Shown one piece after another: positions 34,191 through 44,079 of a stretch of DNA of 44,097 nucleotides. The stretch lies in contig JAEINX010000021.1 in the NCBI GenBank assembly GCA_016342645.1, positions 1 to 44,097 of the forward strand, given 5' to 3'. Positions within the stretch are counted from its first letter, which is position 1. Every line of letters begins with the position of its first letter. The notes below the pieces were generated by a model. It was not told where the DNA came from. It worked only from the letters and a program-made list of their open reading frames with translations, and made no database searches. The DNA comes from Bacteroidales bacterium (lineage in GTDB: Bacteria > Bacteroidota > Bacteroidia > Bacteroidales > JAEINX01). Position numbers and translations under genes: made by a program.

Positions 34191-37100
34191 ATGAATAATT
34201 ATAAAAAGCTAAACACATATTTGGGATGGTTGGCATTCGCAATTGCTACCATAGTTTACCTGTTTACTGTTGAACGCACAGCAAGTTGGTGGGATTGCGG
34301 AGAATATATTGCAACTGCCTATAAATTACAGGTTGGTCATCCACCGGGAGCTCCACTTTTTCAACTTGTTGGACGAGTTTTCTCGCTCTTTGCATTTGGT
34401 AATACAGCTAATGTTGCTTTGATGATTAACATTATGTCTGTTCTTTCAAGTAGCTTTACTATCCTTTTCCTGTTTTGGACAATCAGCATTCTTGCTAAAA
34501 AAATTGTTGAAAAACAAGGGGAAATGAATACTGGCAAAATGTATGCTGTTCTCGGTAGTGCTTTTGTTGGATCATTAGCTTATACTTTTTCCGATTCATT
34601 TTGGTTTTCAGCTGTTGAAGGTGAAGTTTATGCTATGTCGGCATTCTTTACGGCATTAGTTTTTTGGGCTATCTTACGATGGGAGTTAGTTGCCGACAAG
34701 CGACATGGCTTTCGTTGGATTATTTTAATTGCCTATCTGATAGGATTATCTATTGGAGTTCACTTGCTCAATTTACTTGCAATTCCGGCAATTGCATTCG
34801 TATATTATTTTAAAAAATATAAAGTGAGTGCAAAAGGGGTCATATATACTTCAATAATTTCAATTGTGATATTATTTTCAATTATGTATATTATTGTTCC
34901 TTGGGTTGTTAAATTGGCCGGTTTATTTGAAATATTCTTTGTGAATTCAATTGGGTTACCATTTAATTCAGGCACAATAATTTATTTTATTCTATTAATT
35001 TCATTAATTGTCTGGGGTTTAAGATATTCAATTAGAAACAAAAAAGTGATCCTTAACACAATTATAATAGCAATTGTTTTCATATTAATAGGTTATTCGT
35101 CATTCTTTATGCTTGTTATCAGAGCAAATGCCAATACTCCCATAAACGAAAATAATCCGAGTGATGCTATTAGTTTATTATCATATTTAAACAGGGAACA
35201 ATATGGAGATTGGCCAATAGTTTACGGTCAATATTATAATGCTCCGGTATCGGATTTTGAAGATGGTTCACCTATTTACATCAAGGATAAAAAGAAAGGG
35301 AAATATGTTATTACTGATGACCGCACAGGATTTTCTCCGATTTATGACCCCGAATTTTCAACAATTTTCCCAAGGATGTGGAGTAATCAAAAAACCAGTC
35401 ATATAAATGCATATAAGTACTGGGGTGAAATCAAAGGTAATCCTATCAGAGTTACAAATCCTGACGGTTCAACAGAAGTAATTGTGAAACCTACTTTTGG
35501 TGAAAACCTTAGGTACTTCTTTAAATATCAGTTAGGACATATGTATTTTCGATATTTTATGTGGAATTTTGTTGGAAGACAAAATGATATTCAAGGGCAT
35601 GGCGGCCCCCAATATGGTAATTGGATTAGTGGAATTAACTTCATTGATAATTACTTGATTGGTAATCAAGATAATCTTCCGAAAAGCATGGAAAGTGCCG
35701 GAAGAAATGCTTTTTATTTCCTTCCATTTATTCTTGGTTTGATAGGCCTTTTGTACCAGATTTCAAAAAACGAAAAAAATGCAATAATAGTCGGTTTATT
35801 ATTTATAATGACCGGAATTGCAATTGTTGTTTATCTAAACCAATATCCTTACCAACCCCGTGAGCGTGATTATGCTTATGCAGGCTCGTTTTATGCTTTC
35901 GCAATATGGATAGGAATAGGTGTATTAGGTGTTTACGAGTTAATAAATAAATTTTTGAAACAGAAATCTTCAGCAATTATCGCCACAGTGATTTGTTTAT
36001 TGTTGGTTCCCGTAATTATGGCAAAAGATGGTTGGGACGATCACGATAGATCGGGAAAATATATTGCTCGCGATATTGCCGCAAATTATTTAAATTCCTG
36101 TGCGCCAAATGCCATTTTATTCACAAATGGTGATAATGACACTTTCCCATTATGGTACGCACAAGAAGTTGAGGGAATTAGAACAGACGTTAGAGTTGTT
36201 AATTATATGCTTGCCGGAAGCGATTGGTATGTTCACCAATTAGCCAATAAAATATATGATTCTGATCCTTTGCCTTTTACTTTAAAACCTGAACAATATA
36301 ATAAAGGTGTTAATCAATCGGTTCCTTTTTATGACAGAAATATTAAGGGCTACACCGAACTGAAAGACGTTATCGGTTTTATTGCAAACGAAAGCGATCA
36401 GACAAAGTTGCCATTGCAAAGTGGAAAAAAAATAAATTATTCGCCAACAAAAAAATTGAAATTAACAATTGATTCTGCTACAGTCGTAAACACGGGAACT
36501 GTTCCAATTGAATTAGCCGATAAAATTGTTCCTGAAATTAAATGGGACGCAAGACAAAGTTCATTATACAAAAATGATTTAATGTTGCTTGATTTTATTG
36601 CGACAAATAATTGGGAACGACCAATATATTTTGCTAATCCTTCGGCAGTTAATAAAGTTTTTGATGTAGATAAATATTGTCACATGGAAGGATTTGTTTA
36701 TAGGTTTATACCTGTTGAAGCGAAATATCAAGTTTCAGGAATGGGAGGTGTAGCAACCGACAGAACTTATGATATTGTTATGAATAAATGCAAGTGGGGC
36801 AACCTTAATAAACCTGGAGTAACGGTTGACACTGAAAGCAGAAGGAATTCAGCCTTGCCAAAAAATATTTTCCTGAGATTATCACAGGCATTAATCGAAG
36901 AAAATAAAAATGATTCTGCTATTATTGTTGTTAATAAATATTTTGAGGAATTTCCTGAGGAAAAATACCCGCTTGATGTTTTTTCTTTGCCATTTGTCGA
37001 TATTTATTATGATGCTGATGATACTGCAAAGGGCAATGAATTAGTTAAAAAACTTCTTGATACTTACATTGATAATCTCGAATATTTTAACTCATTAGAT

Positions 37101-37250
37101 GATAGAAATTTTAAAATTTACGAAGAAGATATCCATCAGGCGATAGCCGTACTTCAACGATTATCGCAAATTGCTAAAGAAAATAAACAAGAAATGCTTT
37201 CTCAAGAAATTGATAGCCTTTTTTATAAGCAAATTGAGTATTTAAGGTAA
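34191..37250 (+). CDS. DUF2723 membrane protein (GT-C glycosyltransferase-like)
   Basis: The 1019-residue protein has about a dozen transmembrane helices in its first 600 residues and a soluble C-terminal part. The first loop ASWWDCGEYIATAYKL, with acidic Asp35 and Glu38 followed by GHPPGAPLFQLVGR, is the hallmark of DUF2723 and resembles the catalytic loop of GT-C protein O-glycosyltransferases. Another conserved block is QPRERDYAYAGSFYAF. The family is widespread in Bacteroidota and is thought to add sugars to secreted proteins or to polymers; the donor and acceptor are not visible here. It is divergent from the secreted peptidase operon, which fits a role in envelope protein modification. 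Confidence 0.88.
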   Translation: MNNYKKLNTYLGWLAFAIATIVYLFTVERTASWWDCGEYIATAYKLQVGHPPGAPLFQLVGRVFSLFAFGNTANVALMINIMSVLSSSFTILFLFWTISILAKKIVEKQGEMNTGKMYAVLGSAFVGSLAYTFSDSFWFSAVEGEVYAMSAFFTALVFWAILRWELVADKRHGFRWIILIAYLIGLSIGVHLLNLLAIPAIAFVYYFKKYKVSAKGVIYTSIISIVILFSIMYIIVPWVVKLAGLFEIFFVNSIGLPFNSGTIIYFILLISLIVWGLRYSIRNKKVILNTIIIAIVFILIGYSSFFMLVIRANANTPINENNPSDAISLLSYLNREQYGDWPIVYGQYYNAPVSDFEDGSPIYIKDKKKGKYVITDDRTGFSPIYDPEFSTIFPRMWSNQKTSHINAYKYWGEIKGNPIRVTNPDGSTEVIVKPTFGENLRYFFKYQLGHMYFRYFMWNFVGRQNDIQGHGGPQYGNWISGINFIDNYLIGNQDNLPKSMESAGRNAFYFLPFILGLIGLLYQISKNEKNAIIVGLLFIMTGIAIVVYLNQYPYQPRERDYAYAGSFYAFAIWIGIGVLGVYELINKFLKQKSSAIIATVICLLLVPVIMAKDGWDDHDRSGKYIARDIAANYLNSCAPNAILFTNGDNDTFPLWYAQEVEGIRTDVRVVNYMLAGSDWYVHQLANKIYDSDPLPFTLKPEQYNKGVNQSVPFYDRNIKGYTELKDVIGFIANESDQTKLPLQSGKKINYSPTKKLKLTIDSATVVNTGTVPIELADKIVPEIKWDARQSSLYKNDLMLLDFIATNNWERPIYFANPSAVNKVFDVDKYCHMEGFVYRFIPVEAKYQVSGMGGVATDRTYDIVMNKCKWGNLNKPGVTVDTESRRNSALPKNIFLRLSQALIEENKNDSAIIVVNKYFEEFPEEKYPLDVFSLPFVDIYYDADDTAKGNELVKKLLDTYIDNLEYFNSLDDRNFKIYEEDIHQAIAVLQRLSQIAKENKQEMLSQEIDSLFYKQIEYLR

Positions 37251-37279
37251 CAGATGGTAAGAAAATAAAATCGATTGCT

Positions 37280-39394
37280 TTACTTTAAGCCCCTTTTTTC
37301 CAACAAGGCATCAACCTTTGGTTCAGCACCTCGAAATGTTAAATAAAGTTTCATGGGGTCTTCTGTTCCTCCTCTTGAGATCACATTATCTCTGAATAAA
37401 GAAGCTGTTTTTTTATCGAATAAACCGTTTTCTTTAAATTCTTGAAAAGCATCCGTGTCGAGTACTGCCGACCAAATATAGCTATAATAACCTGAAGAGT
37501 ATCCGCCACTAAAAATATGTGCAAAATAAGGGCCTCGATATCTTACGACAATTTCAGGAATCATTCCCATCTTTTCCATCGATTTTTTTTCAAAGTCTTC
37601 AACATTAATTTCCTGTGGTTCGGAAAGAGTATGATAATCCATATCAAGTAGTGCGGCTGCAAGATATTCGGTTGTGACAAAACCTTGATTAAAGTGTCCG
37701 CTTGCTTGAATTTTATCGACGAGTTTCTGAGGTATAACTTCGCCTGTTTTATAATGCTTAGCAAAAATTTCCAGCATTTCGGGTTGTGGAACCCAGTTTT
37801 CCATTATCTGTGATGGCATCTCCACAAAATCTCTTGAAACAGAAGTTCCCGAAAGGTAATCATATTGGCAATTTGAAAGGAAACCGTGCAAAGCATGTCC
37901 AAATTCGTGAAAGAGAGTTTCAACTTCTTCGAAGCTGAGTAGAGCCGGTTGATCGCCAGAGGGTTTTGTGAAATTGCATACATTACAAATTATTGGGCTT
38001 ACTCTTTCATTTCCAAGTCCCGATTGCTTACGATAAGCTTCCATCCATGCACCGCCGCGCTTGCTTGGGCGAGGAAAATAATCTAAATAAAAAATACCTA
38101 CATGGCTTCCGTCTGCTTCACGAATTTCGAAAACCTGAACATCTTCGTGATAGGTCGGAATATCTGTACGTTCAATAAATTCAATACCATAAAGCCTGTT
38201 GGCCAATTCAAAAGCTCCATCTCTAACATTTTCCAATTGAAAATACGGCCTGATTTCTTCTTCATCAATAGCAAATTTTTCTTGCTTAAGCTTTGATGAA
38301 TAATACCACCAATCCCAGGGTTCAAGCTTGAATTTTTCGCCATTTTTATTAATCATTTTCTGTAATTCCTGTGCTTCTTTTTTTGCAACCGGCAATGCTG
38401 CTTCCCAAATTTCCATTAAAAGTTTATAAACATTATCAGGGTTTTTCGCCATGTTTTTTTCCAAAACAAATTCTGCATGATTATTATATCCGAGAAGGTG
38501 TGCCTTTTCTATTCTTAGATTAACAATTTCTGAAATAATTTTTTTGTTATCGTTTTCATTGCCATTATTTCCACGATTAATGTATGCTTTAAAGATGGTT
38601 TCTCTTAATCCTCGATTATCTGCATATTGCAAAAATGGAATCATACTTGGTTTATCAAGAGTAAAAACCCATTTATCTTGCACCCCTTTTTCTTTTGCAG
38701 TTTCGGCTGCGGCATTAATAGTTGATTGAGGAAGTCCTTTTAAATCGGTTTCTTTATCAATAATCAAAGTAAAATCATTAGTTTCGGCGAGAAGGTTTTC
38801 GCCAAATTTGATTGACAGAACTGATAATTTCTCATTAATTTTTCTAAGTTTTCCTTGTGATTCAGGGCTTAAATTCGCCCCACCTCTTACAAATTTTTTA
38901 TAAATTTTTTCAAGAAGTTGATTTTGTTCAGGTGACAGATCAAGTTTATCCTTTTGTTGGTAAACCGATTTAATTTTCTTGAAAAGTTTCTCGTTTAAAT
39001 TAATATCATCGTTATGTTTGGCTAATAATGGGGCAACTTTAATAGAAATTTCTTGAAGTTCTTCATTAGTATTTGCCTCGGTCATATTGTCAAATACCCC
39101 TTCAACTTTTCTTAGTAATGCACCGCTTTTTTCACAAGCTTCCAAAGTATTTTCAAAAGTTGGGGAATTGGGATTGTCAATTATTTCTTTAATTTCATTG
39201 TTTTGTTGTTTCATACCCTCTTTAAAAGCAGGCAAATAATGCTTAAGTTCAATAATATCGAAATCTGGAGTATTGAACGGAGTGTTGAATTCACTAAAAA
39301 ATGGGTTTGTGCTTTCTGATTTTTTCTCGTTTCCATTATTGCAGGAACCTAAAATTATACCAAATACTATTGTCATAAAAAATATTTTTTTCAT
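37280..39394 (-). CDS. M3-family peptidyl-dipeptidase/oligopeptidase lipoprotein
   Basis: This zinc metallopeptidase of 704 residues has the HEFGHALHG site (His496, Glu497, His500) and the third ligand Glu in DFVEMPSQ further on, as in Dcp and oligopeptidase A. The N-terminus MKKIFFMTIVFGIILGSC is a lipoprotein signal with Cys18 as anchor. An in-frame ATG at 39436 would add 14 residues but falls inside the -7 box at 39434-39441, so the start at 39394 (or the ATG one codon upstream, 39397) is chosen. The enzyme likely trims oligopeptides in the periplasm. It converges with the DUF2723 gene, 29 nt apart, with no visible terminator. Confidence 0.93.
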   Translation of the reverse strand: MKKIFFMTIVFGIILGSCNNGNEKKSESTNPFFSEFNTPFNTPDFDIIELKHYLPAFKEGMKQQNNEIKEIIDNPNSPTFENTLEACEKSGALLRKVEGVFDNMTEANTNEELQEISIKVAPLLAKHNDDINLNEKLFKKIKSVYQQKDKLDLSPEQNQLLEKIYKKFVRGGANLSPESQGKLRKINEKLSVLSIKFGENLLAETNDFTLIIDKETDLKGLPQSTINAAAETAKEKGVQDKWVFTLDKPSMIPFLQYADNRGLRETIFKAYINRGNNGNENDNKKIISEIVNLRIEKAHLLGYNNHAEFVLEKNMAKNPDNVYKLLMEIWEAALPVAKKEAQELQKMINKNGEKFKLEPWDWWYYSSKLKQEKFAIDEEEIRPYFQLENVRDGAFELANRLYGIEFIERTDIPTYHEDVQVFEIREADGSHVGIFYLDYFPRPSKRGGAWMEAYRKQSGLGNERVSPIICNVCNFTKPSGDQPALLSFEEVETLFHEFGHALHGFLSNCQYDYLSGTSVSRDFVEMPSQIMENWVPQPEMLEIFAKHYKTGEVIPQKLVDKIQASGHFNQGFVTTEYLAAALLDMDYHTLSEPQEINVEDFEKKSMEKMGMIPEIVVRYRGPYFAHIFSGGYSSGYYSYIWSAVLDTDAFQEFKENGLFDKKTASLFRDNVISRGGTEDPMKLYLTFRGAEPKVDALLEKRGLK

Positions 39395-39433
39395 CATTTT
39401 AAAATTTATTTTCAAGCTAATTAATTTATGCGG

Positions 39434-39441
39434 CAAAGTTA
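39434..39441 (-). promoter_or_regulatory. -7 element of the M3 peptidase gene (TAACTTTG)
   Basis: TAACTTTG on the minus strand matches TAnnTTTG and is followed by CCGC, as in many Bacteroidota promoters. No clear -33 box is present at 17-23 nt. It rules out the upstream ATG as start. Confidence 0.55.
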
Positions 39442-39492
39442 TATTTTTATTGAAAACCAGAGCTACAATAAAAGCAGTTCATTTAATAAACA

Positions 39493-39524
39493 AAATGGGG
39501 AATGAGAGTATAAAGGTATAATGG
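39493..39524 (+). repeat. Degenerate octamer array, copy 5
   Basis: In 8-bp steps: aaatgggg, aatgagag, tataaagg, tataatgg. The unit aatgagag is identical to one in copy 2 (6093-6100). Further ATGA/TCAT-rich sequence continues to about 39635, too decayed to divide reliably. Confidence 0.45.
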
Positions 39525-39660
39525 GACTTTCGGTGATTACTCAGTAGTTATTCGATTGTCATTCATGGTCATATAGTTGTCATTTTCCTATGAATTATTA
39601 ATGTATAATAATGTAATGAAGCGAATGACCTTATTTCCATTATTTCCCCTATTTTCTGAC

Positions 39661-40365
39661 TTATTTAATATTCATAACCAATTTAAAACCAACTCCATGA
39701 ACGTTTAACAGTTCAACTGAAGGATCGTTTTTAAGGTACTTTCTGAGTTTGGTGATATAAACGTCCATACTTCTGGCATTGAAATAACTATCATCACGCC
39801 AAATATTTTTCAAGGCTACGCTTCTGTCCATAACTTTATTTGCATTTATGCAGAGTAATTTTAGTAGATCTGCCTCTTTGGAAGTAAGCTTTAGTTCATC
39901 ATTGTTGAAAGTTAAAAGTTGTCGTGTGTAATCAAAATAATATTCCCCAATTTGAAAAACACTTTTTTCATTGATAGGCCCTTGTGAGTCTCCGGTTCTT
40001 CTAAGAATAGCTTTCATTCTAACAAGTAATTCTTCCATACTAAAAGGTTTGGTGATGTAATCATCAGCACCAATTTCGAAACCTTTTAATTTGTCTTCCT
40101 GTAGTGATTTAGCAGTCAGGAAAAGGATGGGGATGCTTAAATTATTTTTCCGAATTTCTTTAGCAAGCGTAAAACCATCCATCACAGGCATCATAACATC
40201 AATAATACAGAAATCAAAATTTTGACGCTTGTATAAAATATAAGCTTCTTGGCCATTAACACAAAGGCTGGTAGGAAATCCCTTAGCTTCGAGGTAAGCC
40301 TTTAGGATAGTTCCAAGATTTTTATCATCTTCAGCCAAAAGAATTTTAATTTTAGTTTTTTCCAT
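39661..40365 (-). CDS. rprY: Response regulator, OmpR family (RprY)
   Basis: The 234-residue protein has a receiver domain (about 6-118) with the acidic pair Asp13/Asp14, phosphoacceptor Asp56 in CIIDVMMPVMDG, Thr84 and Lys106, and a winged-helix DNA-binding domain of OmpR/PhoB type (about 138-232, ending in VHGVGFKLV). It follows its kinase by 29 nt on the same strand. The pair resembles RprX/RprY of Bacteroides, known to respond to stress and to control metabolic genes; the regulon here cannot be seen. Confidence 0.88.
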   Translation of the reverse strand: MEKTKIKILLAEDDKNLGTILKAYLEAKGFPTSLCVNGQEAYILYKRQNFDFCIIDVMMPVMDGFTLAKEIRKNNLSIPILFLTAKSLQEDKLKGFEIGADDYITKPFSMEELLVRMKAILRRTGDSQGPINEKSVFQIGEYYFDYTRQLLTFNNDELKLTSKEADLLKLLCINANKVMDRSVALKNIWRDDSYFNARSMDVYITKLRKYLKNDPSVELLNVHGVGFKLVMNIK

Positions 40366-40394
40366 CAGAATATTTTTTTCAAATTTATCTCTAT

Positions 40395-41822
40395 TTAATG
40401 TTTTTCTAAATAAAGAGGAAGAAATATTGTAAATCTTGAGCCGGTATTTAGCTCACTATCAACACTAATCTTGCCTCCATGTTTTTCGATGATTTTTTTT
40501 ACATAACTTAATCCCAAGCCATAGCCTTTAAAATCATGAACATCTCCGGTTGGAACCCTAAATAATTTTCCGAATATTTTTTTCTGATTGGCTTTACTGA
40601 TTCCAATTCCATTATCTTCTATTTTAATAATTATTCCTTTAGCAGAATTCTCCGTAATAACTTTTATTTCCGGCTTTTTTGGCGAATATTTATTTGCATT
40701 ATCAAGCAAATTATAAAACACATTTGTAATATGAATTTTATCGGCAACAATTTTAGAAAAATCCGCATTATAAAATTCTTCGATTTTCCCATCCTTGATT
40801 TCGACTTGTATTTTAATGTTTTTTACAACATCCGATATAATTTCATTAACATCAATTTCTTCTTTTTTAAGATTCAATTGTCCTTTTTCGAGAATAGCTG
40901 TTTGCAAAATTTTCTCGGCAATAACACCAAGCCGACTGTTTTCTTCACTTATAATTTTAATATAATTTGAATATAATTGTTCCGATTTTTTAATATCAGT
41001 ATCACTGAGTGCCTCACAAGCTAAAGAAACTGTTGAAATAGGGGTTTTAAATTCATGAGTCATATTGTTTATAAAGTCGTTTTTCATTTTCGACAATTTT
41101 TTCTGTCTGAAAATTGTTGAAATCGTCAGGGCAAATGAAACGATAATTATAATTATTAATATTGCCGAAACAAATAGTAAAACCCACATTTGACTTATAA
41201 TAAATTGTTTTTCGTTTGGAAAAAAAACAATCAAATAATTGGGATTTGCTATAATATCGTTTGGAAATAAAGTAAATACAAATCCGTGTTTCAATAATTT
41301 CTCAGGATATTTTCCTGTTTTTTGCATTATCATTGAATTCCTCGCCGAATTAAAAACTGCAAATTCAAACAGAGTATTTATTCCCTTTTTTCCCAATTCG
41401 GTATTTATTAATGAATCTAAAAAATCTTTATTTATTCTTTCATCAATCGGACGATTTTGTTTGATATTAAACATTTCTTCAATAAGATTTTGAGTCATAA
41501 AAGAACGTTTTACTAACTTTTGAAAATCATCATTGGTGTTGATTGATTGAATATCCTCGAGAAAAGAATTATTGATAGAATCAATTGATTGTAAAATTGA
41601 AGTTTTATTAGTTGAGTTTGTAAACCTATTTTTGATTTGCTCAGACATCTCAATTTTTTCAATCTGAAATATTACGTTCGAAACGGCTTCGTTAACATCT
41701 CTGACAAAAGTTGTTTGCCTAACAGTGATGGCATTATTTATCCAATGCACCTGAATAAACATTAAACCGATCAATGATAGGCTAATTAGTGTAATTATAA
41801 AAAAGATGATTTTTTTATTCAT
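40395..41822 (-). CDS. rprX: Sensor histidine kinase (RprX)
   Basis: This 475-residue inner-membrane kinase has transmembrane helices at about 5-24 and 212-236 flanking a ~190-residue periplasmic sensor, then a dimerisation helix with the phosphorylated His256 in NMTHEFKTPIS and an ATPase domain (N box around NVFYNLLDNANKY, G boxes EDNGIGIS and GYGLGLSYVKKI). It directly precedes the response regulator and probably forms one operon with it. The promoter lies so close that the mRNA leader would be only a few bases or absent. Confidence 0.9.
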   Translation of the reverse strand: MNKKIIFFIITLISLSLIGLMFIQVHWINNAITVRQTTFVRDVNEAVSNVIFQIEKIEMSEQIKNRFTNSTNKTSILQSIDSINNSFLEDIQSINTNDDFQKLVKRSFMTQNLIEEMFNIKQNRPIDERINKDFLDSLINTELGKKGINTLFEFAVFNSARNSMIMQKTGKYPEKLLKHGFVFTLFPNDIIANPNYLIVFFPNEKQFIISQMWVLLFVSAILIIIIIVSFALTISTIFRQKKLSKMKNDFINNMTHEFKTPISTVSLACEALSDTDIKKSEQLYSNYIKIISEENSRLGVIAEKILQTAILEKGQLNLKKEEIDVNEIISDVVKNIKIQVEIKDGKIEEFYNADFSKIVADKIHITNVFYNLLDNANKYSPKKPEIKVITENSAKGIIIKIEDNGIGISKANQKKIFGKLFRVPTGDVHDFKGYGLGLSYVKKIIEKHGGKISVDSELNTGSRFTIFLPLYLEKH

Positions 41823-41827
41823 TGATA

Positions 41828-41856
41828 CAAAGATACAGTTTGAAAAGCATATTCAA
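41828..41856 (-). promoter_or_regulatory. Promoter of rprXY, nearly leaderless
   Basis: Minus-strand TTG (41854-41856), an 18-nt spacer and TATCTTTG (41828-41835) lie just before the ATG at 41820-41822. Only five bases separate the -7 box from the start codon. Confidence 0.7.
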
Positions 41857-42038
41857 TTCTGTTTAACAAAATTTAACTTTTATTAATCTTACTTAACAAA
41901 AGGATTGGTTTTTCAGATGTACTTTTGTTTCGTTAATAAAAATTACAAAATGAGCAATTGATTTTCACAACTGTATAAATTTATGTAAGATTAACATTGT
42001 GCATAAAAAGATTTCTTACCTGACATTGATTATGGTTT

Positions 42039-42064
42039 AAAAAAATGCCCCAAAAGAGGGGCAT
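42039..42064 (-). terminator. Terminator of the amidohydrolase gene
   Basis: A 7-bp perfect stem (ATGCCCC / GGGGCAT, 6-nt loop) at 42045-42064 is followed on the minus strand by a run of seven T, the last one shared with the stem base. T residues on the other side would also stop plus-strand transcripts, but no plus-strand gene ends here. The rest of the 292-nt gap holds only the rprX promoter. Confidence 0.85.
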
Positions 42065-42114
42065 TTTTTTTGAATTAGATTTTCCGACACTTTGCCGGTT
42101 CTTGAACATTATTT

Positions 42115-43323
42115 TTAAATACCGATATTCTGGCTTTTTATTACCTTGATTTTACTTTCCTTAACAATTCTCATATTTGTCAAATCAAAATCCTCAATTA
42201 AATTAATTCCGGGGTTTTTCCCTTTTTCAAAACTTCCAAGCTTTTCATCAAATCCTAAGAATTCAGCTCCATTTATAGTTGACCATTTTAACAGTTCTTC
42301 CAAATGTATTTCAGAATATTTATTTGAAATTGTTTTTATTTCTTCTAAAACCGATAGAGTTTCATTTGAAGCATAACTATCGGTTCCAATTGTGATTTTA
42401 GCGTTTTTGTTAATAAACTCTGGGATATTCGGCAAACGGTTTTCGATAAATAAATTTGCATTAGGACAAAAACACCAATAAATATGCTTGAAATTTTCAA
42501 TAGCAAAATCAATATCTTCAGGTTTTGAAAATGTATTATGAACCAATAAAAGTTTATTTTGCTTTGGTAAAAACGAGGCAATTGATTGCAATGGACTCAA
42601 TCCTGTTGCTTTAAAATGCGATAAACTTATTCCGAGCTTCTTAAAATTCTCAACAATTTTGCCTGTTTTGTTTTTGAAAAATAAATTTTCATCATTGCTT
42701 TCCTGATGGTGAAAACTTAGCAAAGAATTGTTTTGTATAGAAAATTCTTTTATTTTTTTAAATAAAATTTCCGATACCGAATAAGGGGCATGTGGAACTA
42801 TTGATGCTTTATTATTTTTTTCCAAAATCGAAATTTGAGAATAGAGATCAAGATTTTTCTTAAATCTTTCTTTTGCAACATTTGGGTTAGAACCGTAAAT
42901 TTCGAGAAAAGTATAAAAATTCAACTTGCTTTTTTCTTTCATCGAAAACGAAAGGTTTGTATTTGAAACATCGCCAACTGCAACGGTTCCCGACAAAACC
43001 ATATCTTCTTCAGCTTTTTTGATGGCTTCAAGCATAAATTTTTTATCAAATTTCTTTTTTGATTTCTGAACTTCAATAACAAACTCACCCAGACCGGTAT
43101 TTTTTTTTATTAGATTTTTAAGATACGACAATTCAATATGCGAGTGAGTGTTGATAAAACCCGGACATAAAATTCCTTTATATTTTTTTATATCATCTTT
43201 TGTATTAATTTCCGAAGGTTTTAAAACATCAATGATTTTTCCATCAGTTTCAAAAATTAGAATTCCATTTTTTATTGGATTTGAAGTAATTGGAAAAATA
43301 TAATCGGCTGAAATTTTAATCAT
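42115..43323 (-). CDS. Amidohydrolase-family deaminase/hydrolase
   Basis: The 402-residue enzyme shows the amidohydrolase metal-site motifs: His60 and His62 in NTHSHIELS, the HHQES segment, VHNTF and the Asp of IGTDSYASNETLS. The order and spacing match the ATZ/TRZ-like (cytosine deaminase, chlorohydrolase) group. Some relatives in this phylum are annotated as aminodeoxyfutalosine deaminase of the futalosine menaquinone pathway, but no mqn gene is nearby and the substrate is unassigned. It follows the nuclease-like gene in direction but is separated from it by a strong palindromic terminator, so it is probably transcribed alone. Confidence 0.8.
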   Translation of the reverse strand: MIKISADYIFPITSNPIKNGILIFETDGKIIDVLKPSEINTKDDIKKYKGILCPGFINTHSHIELSYLKNLIKKNTGLGEFVIEVQKSKKKFDKKFMLEAIKKAEEDMVLSGTVAVGDVSNTNLSFSMKEKSKLNFYTFLEIYGSNPNVAKERFKKNLDLYSQISILEKNNKASIVPHAPYSVSEILFKKIKEFSIQNNSLLSFHHQESNDENLFFKNKTGKIVENFKKLGISLSHFKATGLSPLQSIASFLPKQNKLLLVHNTFSKPEDIDFAIENFKHIYWCFCPNANLFIENRLPNIPEFINKNAKITIGTDSYASNETLSVLEEIKTISNKYSEIHLEELLKWSTINGAEFLGFDEKLGSFEKGKNPGINLIEDFDLTNMRIVKESKIKVIKSQNIGI

Positions 43324-43373
43324 AATTTGAAATAATATTTGCCGAATTTAGAAAAATTTAGCAACATTGCATT

Positions 43374-43406
43374 AAAGATTCCATCTTTTGAAAAGATGGA
43401 ATCTTT
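43374..43406 (-). terminator. Long palindromic terminator
   Basis: Bases 43374-43389 are the exact reverse complement of 43391-43406 around a single central G, giving a 33-nt perfect palindrome (AAAGATTCCATC...). It lies 64 nt after the nuclease-like gene on its strand, with the T-rich arm at the end of the stem. Confidence 0.75.
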
Positions 43407-43470
43407 TATTTATTCGGCTCAAACCTGACAGCTTAAAATTAAAAAATCGTTCGATAAGCGGGAAAACGTA

Positions 43471-44079
43471 TTACCATTTTTTAGGCTTAAAATCCTTTTG
43501 ATTAACGATTGAAGCACTTCCCCCTGTTGCTTTAATTACATAGAATCCTTGTTTTTCTACCATGCGATCGCTGGCTCCATCGGCAGATATAAATGCAACA
43601 CATCCATAAATTACTTTATCTTTATAAGCCGACATATATTTTTTTGCTTTCCATATTTTTTCATGAAAATCCTTTACGTCTTGTGGCCGCAAAGTTGTTT
43701 TAACTTCTACAATAACAATTTCATCTCCGTTAACGGCAATTATATCATACTCATAATTTTCGCCTTCATGGTTTCCTTTAACCCTTTGCAATGTTTGCTC
43801 AACCGGAATACCTTTTTCTTTTAACAATTTTATCAAATCGCCTTCCACGAGCGACTCAACCAATTTCCCCCATTGTGATGTAAAAAGTGCCGACAACTTT
43901 TTGATTTCTTTGGCTGTTTCTTTCATTTGTTTGTCTGTTTCATTGAACTTCTCAGAAAGCATTCTGTCAGTTTCCTGAAACATCAACCAAACTTTTTCAA
44001 AATTTAATGTTTGTCCATACTTTTCAAGAGCTTCTTCTGCTTTGGAGCTTTCTTCTTTTCGATCTTTAAAAGTTGTCAT
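43471..44079 (-). CDS. PD-(D/E)XK nuclease-fold protein with N-terminal coiled coil
   Basis: The 202-residue protein begins with a charged helical region (about 1-65, coiled coil likely) followed by a nuclease-fold core: Glu75, Asp112 in YEYDIIAVNG and Glu125-x-Lys127 in IVIVEVKTTL make a complete PD-(D/E)XK catalytic set. Related proteins are often annotated as DUF3782-type or as uncharacterised nucleases. No restriction methylase, toxin or phage gene is next to it. The gene's upstream region is cut by the window end. Confidence 0.75.
   Translation of the reverse strand: MTTFKDRKEESSKAEEALEKYGQTLNFEKVWLMFQETDRMLSEKFNETDKQMKETAKEIKKLSALFTSQWGKLVESLVEGDLIKLLKEKGIPVEQTLQRVKGNHEGENYEYDIIAVNGDEIVIVEVKTTLRPQDVKDFHEKIWKAKKYMSAYKDKVIYGCVAFISADGASDRMVEKQGFYVIKATGGSASIVNQKDFKPKKW

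Noticed and set aside
39395-39436. Upstream ATG of the M3 peptidase at 39436
   Set aside because: It lies inside the -7 promoter element, and the lipoprotein signal begins at 39394 or 39397.
41920-42071. Orphan small RNA between a TACTTTTG box and the hairpin at 42045-42064
   Set aside because: No -33 box is present at a suitable distance, and the hairpin is explained as the terminator of the minus-strand amidohydrolase gene.
42115-43323. Naming the amidohydrolase as aminodeoxyfutalosine deaminase
   Set aside because: The metal-site motifs are shared by many deaminases and no menaquinone gene is adjacent.
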